From an uncultured Eubacteriales bacterium (GTDB lineage: Bacteria > Bacillota > Clostridia > Peptostreptococcales > Anaerovoracaceae): a DNA stretch of 54,333 nt. A program made the translations under genes and the position numbers. Where the stretch lies: the NCBI GenBank assembly GCA_902763505.1, contig CACWSO010000002.1, positions 110,712-165,044 of the forward strand, read 5' to 3'. Below, piece by piece: positions 16,264-23,929 of this stretch. The stretch's first letter is position 1. Every line of letters starts with the position of its first letter. Under the pieces are notes generated by a model, which worked only from the letters and a program-made list of their open reading frames with translations, did not search any database and was not told the origin of the DNA.

Positions 16264-17448
16264 ATGCTGAATGAGAGCAAAGATTTAAGGACAATCAAAA
16301 ACTATGAGAATGTTCCGGAAGGGAAACTGGGAATCATTGTGATGAAAGGCTGCCAGGAATTAGGCCGGCAGATCGATTGGTATCTATCTAAATGGCGGAA
16401 AGAAGAGCCGGGTGCTTTAGAGAATAAGCCGAAAGACTATGTAAAAGAATCTTACGTACTCGACACGGAAACCATTCGGTTTGGAACTGGAGAAGGGAAG
16501 GGCCAGATCAATGTTTCTGTAAGAGGTTATGATTTGTACATCCTGATTGATGTAACAAACTATTCTTTGGAATATACGATATCAGGACACAAAAATCATA
16601 TGTCCCCAGACGATCATTATCAGGATCTGAAGAGATTGATTGCTGCGACCAGCGGAAAAGCAAAGAGAATAACCGTAGTGATGCCGTTCCTGTACGAAGG
16701 TCGCCAGCACAGGCGGACGATGAGAGAATCGCTGGATTGCGCAAGTATGCTTCAGGAACTAATTGCTCTGGGCGTTGATAATATTGTAACGTTCGATGCG
16801 CACGATCCAAGAGTGCAGAATGCGATTCCAAACAATGGGTTTGATTCATTCCGTCCGACATATCAGTTCATCAAAGGCATTTTGGAGAATTGCGACGATC
16901 TGAAAATTGACTCTGATCATCTGATGATTATCAGCCCGGACGAAGGGGCAACAGAAAGAGCAGTTTATCTGGCATCGATTCTCGGCGTCAATATGGGAAT
17001 GTTTTATAAACGCCGCGATTATACGAAGATTGTTGATGGCCGTAACCCGATTGTCGCTCATGAGTTTATGGGGGATTCTGTTGAAGGCAAAGACGTCTGG
17101 ATCATTGATGATATGATTTCTTCCGGCGACAGCATGATCGACGTTGCCCGCCAGCTCAAAAAGCGCAAAGCAAACCGCATATTCTTGATTTCAACCTTCG
17201 GTCTGTTTACCAACGGCATGGATCGATTCGACAAAGCCTATGAAGAAGGATTGTTTTATCGCATTGTGACTACAGATTTGACCTATATGCCGGAGGAATT
17301 CTCTGATCGTGAATACATGATCAAGTGCGGTATGAGCAAGTTCATTGCGTATATAGTTGACACTCTAAACCACGATGAATCAGTAGCTGAACTTCTGAAC
17401 CCTTACAAGAAGATAGAAGCAATTGTTCAGGAGTATATGGAGAAATGA
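16264..17448 (+). CDS. prs: Ribose-phosphate pyrophosphokinase (PRPP synthetase), long clostridial form
   Basis: I chose ATG 16264 because GAGGAG (16251-16256) sits 7 nt before it; the ATG at 16258 is only 1 nt from that site. The 394-aa protein makes PRPP from ribose 5-phosphate and ATP for purine, pyrimidine, NAD, His and Trp synthesis. It contains VMPFLYEGRQHRRTMRESL (about residue 140), TFDAHDPRVQNAIP, and the PRPP-binding loop VWIIDDMISSGDSMIDVA in the C-terminal half. It is longer than the ~315-aa canonical enzyme, with an N-terminal extension, as in other Clostridia. It is monocistronic, with a strong terminator directly after. Confidence 0.93.
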   Translation: MLNESKDLRTIKNYENVPEGKLGIIVMKGCQELGRQIDWYLSKWRKEEPGALENKPKDYVKESYVLDTETIRFGTGEGKGQINVSVRGYDLYILIDVTNYSLEYTISGHKNHMSPDDHYQDLKRLIAATSGKAKRITVVMPFLYEGRQHRRTMRESLDCASMLQELIALGVDNIVTFDAHDPRVQNAIPNNGFDSFRPTYQFIKGILENCDDLKIDSDHLMIISPDEGATERAVYLASILGVNMGMFYKRRDYTKIVDGRNPIVAHEFMGDSVEGKDVWIIDDMISSGDSMIDVARQLKKRKANRIFLISTFGLFTNGMDRFDKAYEEGLFYRIVTTDLTYMPEEFSDREYMIKCGMSKFIAYIVDTLNHDESVAELLNPYKKIEAIVQEYMEK

Positions 17449-17455
17449 GCCGATA

Positions 17456-17492
17456 AGACCCGCAGGAGTTGATCCTGCGGGTCTTTTTTTTT
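17456..17492 (+). terminator. Rho-independent terminator
   Basis: AGACCCGCAGGA and TCCTGCGGGTCT pair perfectly around GTTGA, followed by a run of Ts to about 17492. It ends the PRPP synthetase transcript. Confidence 0.95.
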
Positions 17493-17697
17493 CTCATGTT
17501 GCTTTTTGCATTATGCATTATAAAAAGAGCATTACTCTCCTGTTGGCCGTTTCTGATCGAGGACTTTTCTGTCTTCCGAGCGTGGATCGGATTCAACCTT
17601 CCAGGTCGTGTCTTCATTGACAATCTTTGTTGCCGTTTCTTGAAAAGTGTTATTCCAGAATGCCATATAGAACAGACATCATATTATTTCGATTTTA
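17493..17697. other. Non-coding upstream region of the heterocycle/dimethylmalate-type cluster
   Basis: The gap between prs and the next gene is 446 bp. This part holds TCAACCTTCCAGGTCGT, which is nearly the same as at 1944-1960, and a TTTGCATTATGCATT word seen in other intergenic regions. A 114-codon ORF here has no ribosome binding site and no protein-like pattern. The sigma-54 elements lie just downstream. Confidence 0.4.
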
Positions 17698-17725
17698 TGA
17701 AACACTGTGAAACATCGCTGAAACA
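17698..17725 (+). promoter_or_regulatory. Three phased TGAAACA repeats: candidate upstream activator site
   Basis: TGAAACA occurs at 17698, 17708 and 17719, that is, at 10- and 11-bp spacing, so all copies face the same side of the helix. They lie about 110-135 bp upstream of the sigma-54 promoter, the usual distance for enhancer-binding activators. The PrpR-type activator of this cluster is the obvious candidate to bind them. This is an inference from position and phasing. Confidence 0.5.
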
Positions 17726-17831
17726 TATTGCTCTTTTGATATCATTTTTTCTTGTTTTAAAAGCGATTAAAAAGAAAGTGAAAAATTTTTTTTCCAGTAG
17801 CCACAAGGCTTGAGGGCGTTTAGGGGAAAAG

Positions 17832-17848
17832 TTGGCATGAAAAATGCG
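17832..17848 (+). promoter_or_regulatory. Sigma-54 (-24/-12) promoter
   Basis: TTGGCATGAAAAATGCG contains the invariant GG and GC with exactly 10 bp between them, as in the TGGCAC-N5-TTGCA consensus. The transcription start should be near 17859, 36 bp before the first gene. The cluster encodes its own sigma-54 activator at 23930-25771, which strongly supports the call. Confidence 0.8.
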
Positions 17849-17894
17849 TTATTAACATACAAAATGATGGAAGCAATAGGTTGAGGGCAAATAG

Positions 17895-19121
17895 ATGGGC
17901 ATGACTATCATTCAAAAGATAATAGCGAAACACACAAATCAAAGAGATGTAGAGGTAGGGAGTATCGTTGATATTTCTGTTGATAAAGTTCTTGTAAATG
18001 ATGTCACAGGGCCTATTTCTATAAAAAGAATGTCCGAAATGGGATTTGATAAAGTATTTGACCCTGAGAAAGTGATATTCGTAATGGATCACTTCACTCC
18101 AAATTCCAGCCTCGATGCAGCGACTCATTGCAAATTCTGCCGTGAATTTGCAAAGAATAATCAGATATTTAATTTTTATGACTCTGTAGGTATTGAACAT
18201 GTTGTATTGCATGAAGATGGTCTTGTGGCACCTGGTGAAGTCATAATAGGTGCGGATTCGCATTCCTGTACCCATGGCGCGGTTGGCGCCTTTGCAACAG
18301 GAATGGGGAGCACAGATGTCGCAGTTGCTATGGCTACGGGGAAGATCTGGGTAAAAGTTCCGGAAACGATTAAAGTAACATTTAAGGGTGTACTTAAGAG
18401 ACCGCTCTGCGGTAAAGATCTTGCGCTGAAAATGATCAAATCATTAAGAGCAGATGGTGCGACGTACAAAGCATTAGAAATCGGCGGAGAAGTAATAGAA
18501 TCACTTCCGATGTGTGACCGGTTTACCATCTGCAATATGGCAATCGAGACAGGGGCGAAGTGTGGAATCATTCACCCTGCTACAAAGGATTGTGCAACCT
18601 TCAAGAGTGATATCGATGCAGTTTATGACAGAGAGATAGTCATTGATGTTGATAGTTTAAGTCCACAGATTGCTTTGCCGGATTCACCAGATAAAGTAAG
18701 TGATATAGAAGATATCCATGAAAGAGTGGATCAGGTATTCATTGGTTCATGTACGAACGGAAGAATTGAAGATCTGCGGGCTGCAGCGCAGATCCTTGAT
18801 GGGAGAAAAGTCCATCCGGATGTTAGATTGCTCGTTACACCTGCAACCTTAAACGTGTTTAGGCAGGCAGAAACAGAAGGACTAATCAAGGTGTTTTTAG
18901 ATGCAGGAGCAATAATTGGAGCACCATCATGTGGACCTTGTTTTGGAGGCCATTCCGGAGTGCTGGCGAAAGGGGAAGTGTGCCTGTCAACAACGAATAG
19001 GAATTTTAAAGGGAGAATGGGTGACTTGGAAGCTAAAGTTTACTTGGGAAGTCCGGCAGTTGCGGCTACGACAGCAGTTAATGGGGTTATAAGCGACCCA
19101 AGAGAGGTAATGAATGAGTAA
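17895..19121 (+). CDS. Aconitase/LeuC-family large subunit, 2,3-dimethylmalate dehydratase (DmdA)-like
   Basis: The 408-aa protein is the large subunit of a two-part aconitase-superfamily (de)hydratase. It has HEDGLVAPGEVIIGADSHS, GSCTNGR (Cys286) and GAPSCGPCFGGH (Cys346, Cys349), the three cysteines that hold the [4Fe-4S] cluster. The two-subunit form is shared by isopropylmalate isomerase, homoaconitase and the dimethylmaleate hydratase DmdAB of nicotinate fermenters. No leuA or leuB is nearby, while a dimethylmalate-lyase-type gene and a methylitaconate-isomerase-type gene are, so a DmdA-like role (dimethylmaleate or similar + H2O to a dialkylmalate) is preferred. It is the first gene after the sigma-54 promoter and overlaps the small-subunit gene by 8 bp. 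Confidence 0.82.
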   Translation: MGMTIIQKIIAKHTNQRDVEVGSIVDISVDKVLVNDVTGPISIKRMSEMGFDKVFDPEKVIFVMDHFTPNSSLDAATHCKFCREFAKNNQIFNFYDSVGIEHVVLHEDGLVAPGEVIIGADSHSCTHGAVGAFATGMGSTDVAVAMATGKIWVKVPETIKVTFKGVLKRPLCGKDLALKMIKSLRADGATYKALEIGGEVIESLPMCDRFTICNMAIETGAKCGIIHPATKDCATFKSDIDAVYDREIVIDVDSLSPQIALPDSPDKVSDIEDIHERVDQVFIGSCTNGRIEDLRAAAQILDGRKVHPDVRLLVTPATLNVFRQAETEGLIKVFLDAGAIIGAPSCGPCFGGHSGVLAKGEVCLSTTNRNFKGRMGDLEAKVYLGSPAVAATTAVNGVISDPREVMNE

Positions 19122-19611
19122 AGTACATATTTTTGGTGACAACATAAATACAGATTATATCGTACCTGGAAAGTATCTAGACAACTCAAACCCTGACTTC
19201 CTCGCGACAGTATGTATGGAAGGATATGAGGAAGGGTACAGTAAGAAGATAAAGCAGGGAGATATATTTATTGCTGGTGAGAATTTTGGATGTGGCAGTT
19301 CGAGAGAACATGCACCTATAAGCATCAAGGCTGCGGGAGTATCGTACGTTATTGCGAGCAGCTTTGCCAGAATCTTTTATCGTAATGCGATCAACATTGG
19401 TCTTCCATTAATTGAACTTCAGGACGCATCTCTGAAAGTGGAGGAAGGAGATGCGATTGAAGTTCAATTCCATAAAGGCATTATAAAAAACCTTTCAAAA
19501 AACAAGAGTTATAAGTTCAAAGTTCCTCCAGATTTCATTGTCGAAATAATCAAGAAGGGAGGAATGGTTAATTATATAAGAATGAATAACTTAAAATCGT
19601 TAAAGGATTGA
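19114..19611 (+). CDS. Aconitase/LeuD-family small subunit, DmdB-like
   Basis: This 165-aa swivelling-domain subunit partners the preceding large subunit. It carries FGDNINTDYIVPGKYL at the start and the family motif ENFGCGSSREHAP (around residue 57), followed by SSFARIFYRNAINIGLPLIE. AGAGG precedes the ATG, which lies inside the end of the large-subunit gene, so translation is coupled. LeuD and DmdB cannot be separated by sequence alone; the context favours the latter. Confidence 0.82.
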   Translation: MSKVHIFGDNINTDYIVPGKYLDNSNPDFLATVCMEGYEEGYSKKIKQGDIFIAGENFGCGSSREHAPISIKAAGVSYVIASSFARIFYRNAINIGLPLIELQDASLKVEEGDAIEVQFHKGIIKNLSKNKSYKFKVPPDFIVEIIKKGGMVNYIRMNNLKSLKD

Positions 19612-19659
19612 ATACTTAAAGATAGTTATAGTTAGTAAAACAATAAGAAAGGAGAAAAA

Positions 19660-20985
19660 ATGAACGAGCAGAAAGAAAAACGTCAAGTCTTTGATGACGA
19701 TTATGAATTAACGCAAATACCCCTAAATAAGAGAAAAAGCATTCTGGCAATCGCTTTTGTTCTTGGCGGTATGGCGCTGAATTCAACAGAAGTAGTTTCT
19801 GGAGGAACAATTGCTGCTCCACTCGGACTGCAAATGGGTTTGATCGCACTGGGGATAGGTTCATTCCTTGATGCGCTACTGGCATTCTCATTATCATTTC
19901 CTGCAGCAAGGTATGGAGTAACTTTTTCACTCCAGACTCGATATGCTTTTGGTACTTTAGGCAACAAAGTTCCATCATTCATGCTGACAGCAATACTGCT
20001 TGGTTGGCTAGGATTCCTAATCGCATTGCTGGCAGATGGTATCGTCGCAATATTCCCGGGAATCAATTGGCACCTGATGGTATTCATTGCTGGTTTCGGT
20101 ATGCTGTTTGTATCACTGAAAGGAGTTAAAGGACTGCAGTATTTCGGTTATTTAGCAGTACCGATTGTAATTGTAACAGGTGTATATGGAATATATACAA
20201 TCAGTGAGTCTGTCCCTAAATTTATTGAGGCTGACCCGAATGCATCATTTACGATCGGAGTATCGCAGGCATTTGCAGCAGCTGTAACAGCAGGTCTAGT
20301 TTATACAGATGTCAGCAGATTTGGTAAGACACCATTAAGAGGTGGCATAGGCGCCTTTGTAGGCGCGTTCTGCGGTCTGATGTTCTGTCGAACGGTAGGT
20401 GCGTTTACCGCAGCTGCTACTGGTGAAACAGAATACATCCTTGCATTTATGGCTTTAGGTCTTGGAGTTCCTGCTTTCCTCTTCCTGGTATTCAACCTGA
20501 CGTCGTCCATTGATACACAGCTTTATTCTGTAGGCCTTGGTTTCGCAAACGTATTCAATTACAGCAGAGTTAAGCTGACTGCTATTGGTGGTGTAATTGG
20601 TGTATTGGTAGCAATCACCGGTGTAATTGATTACTGGACTGCATGGCTCAGTACGCTGGGTGTAATAGTTCCACCGCTTGGAGGAATTATGCTTGCTAAC
20701 TATTATGTAACCTGCAAGGTCGGATACTGCGCACTTGAGGATATCAAATGCAAGATCAACTGGGTTGCAATCATTTCATGGTTGATTGGAATCGGATGTT
20801 CGATGGTAAGCGACTTCTGTCCATCAATTCAGGGAATAATCGGAGGATTCTTTGCATATGCAATCATCATGGCAGTCATCAAAAAGACCAAATATGAAAC
20901 ATGGAAATATCTGACGAATTATGATCAGGCTGTTGCATATAATGAGAGAATCGAACAAGAAAAAAATGTTGCTGTTAATGAGTAA
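19660..20985 (+). CDS. NCS1-family heterocycle permease
   Basis: This 441-aa protein with about 12 helices is a paralogue of the permease at 542-1831. DYELTQIPLNKRKSIL, NSTEVVSGGT and TFSLQTRYAFGTLGNKVPS are shared blocks. AGAAAGGAG precedes the start. It lies between the hydratase pair and the flavin reductase, so the likely substrate is the N-heterocycle or cyclic amide that the cluster degrades. NCS1 carriers are known for cytosine, uracil, allantoin, hydantoins and similar rings, which agrees with the cyclic amidase encoded downstream. A perfect 16-bp hairpin follows the gene. Confidence 0.87.
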   Translation: MNEQKEKRQVFDDDYELTQIPLNKRKSILAIAFVLGGMALNSTEVVSGGTIAAPLGLQMGLIALGIGSFLDALLAFSLSFPAARYGVTFSLQTRYAFGTLGNKVPSFMLTAILLGWLGFLIALLADGIVAIFPGINWHLMVFIAGFGMLFVSLKGVKGLQYFGYLAVPIVIVTGVYGIYTISESVPKFIEADPNASFTIGVSQAFAAAVTAGLVYTDVSRFGKTPLRGGIGAFVGAFCGLMFCRTVGAFTAAATGETEYILAFMALGLGVPAFLFLVFNLTSSIDTQLYSVGLGFANVFNYSRVKLTAIGGVIGVLVAITGVIDYWTAWLSTLGVIVPPLGGIMLANYYVTCKVGYCALEDIKCKINWVAIISWLIGIGCSMVSDFCPSIQGIIGGFFAYAIIMAVIKKTKYETWKYLTNYDQAVAYNERIEQEKNVAVNE

Positions 20986-21009
20986 ATAGTTTGGTAATGC
21001 TGAAAGACA

Positions 21010-21047
21010 GGTAGATTGCACTTAAATGCGATTAAGTGCAATCTACC
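21010..21047 (+). repeat. Perfect 16-bp inverted repeat after the NCS1 permease
   Basis: GGTAGATTGCACTTAA (21010-21025) and TTAAGTGCAATCTACC (21032-21047) are exact complements around a 6-nt loop. No U-run follows. It ends 13 bp before the ribosome binding site of the flavoenzyme gene. An mRNA-processing or stability element, partial attenuation, or a protein operator are all possible. Confidence 0.88.
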
Positions 21048-21072
21048 CGCAATAGAAAATGGAGGGAGCAAA

Positions 21073-22983
21073 TTGACCAATATGATACTGACACCTATAA
21101 AAATAGGAAACCAGATAATAAAAAACAGATTTGTGGTTCCCGCTATGGCAACCAATTACTGCGATCATAACGGTTATGCGACAGAAAGGTTTATTAGATA
21201 TCTGGAACGCAAATCACAGGGCGGATGGGGCTTAATTATTACAGAGAACTACGCGGTAAATCCGGAGGGAAGGGGATTATGGGTTCCTGGCCTCTGGGAA
21301 GATGGTCAGATCGAAGGCCATAAGAAAATGACCAACGCTGTTCATGCGACTGGGTGCAAGGTTATTGCTCAGATTTATCATGCCGGAAGACAGACTTCAC
21401 GTAACATAACAGGAGCAGATCTTCTTGCGCCTTCGGCAATACCATGTCCTGTTATGCAAGAACTGCCTAAAGAATTGACTTATGATCAAATCGAAGGAAT
21501 CAAGAGAGATTTCGTTATGACAGCTAAGAGAGCGCAGAAAGCAGGATTTGATGGAATTGAGTTGCACTGCGGACATGGCTATCTCCTTGCTGAATTCCTT
21601 TCGACTTATGCAAATAAAAGAACAGACAAATATGGCGGCAATCTAACTAACAGAATGAGATTACCGCTTGAGATATATAGAATGATTCGCAACGAGTGTG
21701 GATCCGATTTTCTAATCACTTGCCGTATTTCAGGGGACGAATTTGTTCCTGGAGGTCGAACTATCGAAGAAACGAAGCAAATTGCGTCAGCTTTTGCCAA
21801 GGAAGGTTTTGATGCAATGCATATCACCGCTGGGGTATATGAAAGTACAGAATACATCATGCAACCAATGTATGTTCCCAGTGGTTTTTTAGTAGATTTT
21901 GCTGCTGAAGTAAAAAGTGTAGTGGATATTCCGGTAATCACAGTAGGAAGAATCAATGATCCTGATATGGCTGAGAAGATAATCCAGTCAGGAAAAGCAG
22001 ATATGGTATCTATGGGGCGAGCCAGTCTTGCAGATCCGGATTTGCCGAACAAATATATGGATGGTGATTTGGCGGATATCAGGCAATGTATCGCTTGTCA
22101 ACAGGGATGCAAGGACAACGCAGGCAAAGGTGAGCCTATTTGTTGTCTGGTCAACCCTAAACTTGGATTCGAGTACGAAGAAAGCGATACTCATACAGAA
22201 AGCAAAAAAATCGATGTAGTTGGTGGTGGAGTTGCAGGAATGGAAGCAGCAATAGCAGCAAAAGATGCCGGGCACGATGTGACACTCTATGAAGCAACAG
22301 ATCGCCTTGGTGGACAGTTTGAAATTGCAGCGTACCCACCGGCAAAGGGCATTTTGGCCACATTAATTGCGTGGGAAAGACACCAGCTAGAAAAACGGGG
22401 TATCAATATTAATATGAATACAGAATATACTGCTGATATCTGTATGAAAAAGCAGCCGGATGGAGTCATTATAGCGACAGGTGGAACACCAAAAGTCCCT
22501 AGAATTGAAGGAATCGATTTACCGCATGTTGTTACCGCAACTGATGTTTTGAGGGGAAAGTCAGAAGTCGGAGGCAGAGTCGTAGTTGCCGGTGGCGGGA
22601 TGATAGGAACTGAAACCGCAGATTATTTAGCCACTTATGGAAAGAGTGTGACAATAGTGGAAATGCTGCCGGAGGTTGCTATGGAAGAAGAACCTTCCAG
22701 AAAAGTATTCTTGATGGAGTCCCTTACAAAAAGAGGGGTAAATATTCTAGTCGATACAAAAATCAAATCTATTTCTGAAAGAGGGGTTGTACTAGAAAAC
22801 AAAACAAATGAAAAGACCGTAGAAGCGGATTCAGTAGTCATCGCACTCGGAATGAATTCAGTTAATGAGCTTGCAGATGAGCTGCAAGGAAAAACTAAAA
22901 TCGAGGTCATTGGTGATGCGAAGACTGTACGAAATGCACTTTATGCAGTCAGAGAAGGTTATCTGGCAGGAAGAAATATTTAA
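21073..22983 (+). CDS. NADH:flavin oxidoreductase, FadH/BaiCD-type (FMN, 4Fe-4S, FAD)
   Basis: I chose TTG 21073, 6 nt after GGAGGG; an ATG at 21082 is 15 nt away, and starts further upstream would lie in the hairpin. The ~636-aa protein has three parts. Residues about 1-340 form an Old-Yellow-Enzyme TIM barrel (GFDGIELHCGHGYLLAEFLS; KYGGNLTNRMR). Next is a CIACQQGC...C cysteine cluster for one [4Fe-4S]. Last is an FAD/NAD(P)-binding domain with VGGGVAGMEAA and VVVAGGGMIGTETA. This is the layout of 2,4-dienoyl-CoA reductase and bile-acid C=C reductases, which reduce activated double bonds. Here it probably saturates a C=C of the imported ring or of an unsaturated intermediate. Confidence 0.88.
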   Translation: MTNMILTPIKIGNQIIKNRFVVPAMATNYCDHNGYATERFIRYLERKSQGGWGLIITENYAVNPEGRGLWVPGLWEDGQIEGHKKMTNAVHATGCKVIAQIYHAGRQTSRNITGADLLAPSAIPCPVMQELPKELTYDQIEGIKRDFVMTAKRAQKAGFDGIELHCGHGYLLAEFLSTYANKRTDKYGGNLTNRMRLPLEIYRMIRNECGSDFLITCRISGDEFVPGGRTIEETKQIASAFAKEGFDAMHITAGVYESTEYIMQPMYVPSGFLVDFAAEVKSVVDIPVITVGRINDPDMAEKIIQSGKADMVSMGRASLADPDLPNKYMDGDLADIRQCIACQQGCKDNAGKGEPICCLVNPKLGFEYEESDTHTESKKIDVVGGGVAGMEAAIAAKDAGHDVTLYEATDRLGGQFEIAAYPPAKGILATLIAWERHQLEKRGININMNTEYTADICMKKQPDGVIIATGGTPKVPRIEGIDLPHVVTATDVLRGKSEVGGRVVVAGGGMIGTETADYLATYGKSVTIVEMLPEVAMEEEPSRKVFLMESLTKRGVNILVDTKIKSISERGVVLENKTNEKTVEADSVVIALGMNSVNELADELQGKTKIEVIGDAKTVRNALYAVREGYLAGRNI

Positions 22984-22997
22984 GAAGAAGGTATTCA

Positions 22998-23855
22998 ATG
23001 AAAAATAGGTCTATTAGAGAAAAACTTAATAACAATGAGTTTATTTGTGCTATAGGGATTGGAAATGCACTGGAGGCCAAACTGGTTGAGGCGGCGGGTT
23101 TTGATTGTATCTATATGACTGGTTATGGTGTAGTTGCTGAGAATTTTGGCATGCCTGATATCGGTCTTGTGACCATGTCAGAAATGGCAGAAACGGCAAG
23201 ACGCATCGCAAATGCGACAACGCTTCCTGTGATAGCAGATGCAGATACTGGCTACGGCAACTCTATAAACGTGATGCGCACGGTAAAGGAGTATGAGTCG
23301 GCAGGCGTTTCAGTAATTCAATTTGAAGATCAGACTTGGCCAAAAAGATGCGGCCATATGGATGGGAAGACATTGCTTCCGGCAGAAAATATGGTGGCAA
23401 ACATCAGAGCTGCAGTTGAAGTCAGGAAAAAAGATGATTTTCTGATTATAGCTAGAACAGATGCTGTTGCCGTTGAAGGATTTGAGGCAGCTATTGAAAG
23501 AGGAATGATGTATGCAGAAAACGGTGCAGACATCATATTTGTTGAAGCACCAACAGACTTAAAGCAAGTTGAGGAAATACCAAAGAGATTTGGAGATATT
23601 CCAACATTGTACAATCTTTCACCTCGCTCTCCAGATCTCAGTTGGCAGCAAGTTGCAGATATGGGATTTTCCATTGCCATATATCCATGTATCTGTATTG
23701 CCCCACACGTTTATGGGGTGCAGCAGGAACTTCAGGCATTCAAGGAAACGGGATATTCGCCATCATTTGGCAGATGGGCAAAGGAATTTGCAGATACAAA
23801 CGATTTTCTCGGGCTTAGAGAATTAAGGGAAAAAGAGAAAAAATATTCTAAATAG
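22998..23855 (+). CDS. Isocitrate-lyase/PEP-mutase superfamily C-C lyase, 2,3-dimethylmalate lyase or methylisocitrate lyase-like
   Basis: The 285-aa TIM barrel contains DADTGYG (metal site, D81/D83) and the flexible-loop motif PKRCGHMDGK with catalytic Cys118. Together these mark the lyases of the family (PrpB, dimethylmalate lyase, oxaloacetate hydrolases) rather than the mutases. In nicotinate fermentation the dimethylmalate lyase splits 2,3-dimethylmalate into pyruvate and propionate. Co-occurrence with a DmdAB-like pair, and absence of a citrate synthase or PrpC, favour that reaction or one with a related 2,3-dialkylmalate. It is a compact operon member, 14 bp after the flavoenzyme gene. 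Confidence 0.85.
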   Translation: MKNRSIREKLNNNEFICAIGIGNALEAKLVEAAGFDCIYMTGYGVVAENFGMPDIGLVTMSEMAETARRIANATTLPVIADADTGYGNSINVMRTVKEYESAGVSVIQFEDQTWPKRCGHMDGKTLLPAENMVANIRAAVEVRKKDDFLIIARTDAVAVEGFEAAIERGMMYAENGADIIFVEAPTDLKQVEEIPKRFGDIPTLYNLSPRSPDLSWQQVADMGFSIAIYPCICIAPHVYGVQQELQAFKETGYSPSFGRWAKEFADTNDFLGLRELREKEKKYSK

Positions 23856-23929
23856 TACGATAATACCATAAACTGTATACTATATTAAGGCAATCACAGC
23901 TGATATCTAGAAAAGAAAGAGGTGATATC

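Noticed and set aside
17469-17813. 114-codon ORF between prs and the sigma-54 promoter
   Set aside because: It begins inside the prs terminator, lacks a ribosome binding site, and runs across the phased TGAAACA repeats. It is better explained as regulatory DNA.
17895-19611. Annotation as leucine-biosynthesis leuCD
   Set aside because: No leuA, leuB or ilv genes are nearby. The operon instead carries a dimethylmalate-lyase-type gene and a methylitaconate-isomerase-type gene, though LeuCD cannot be excluded by sequence alone.
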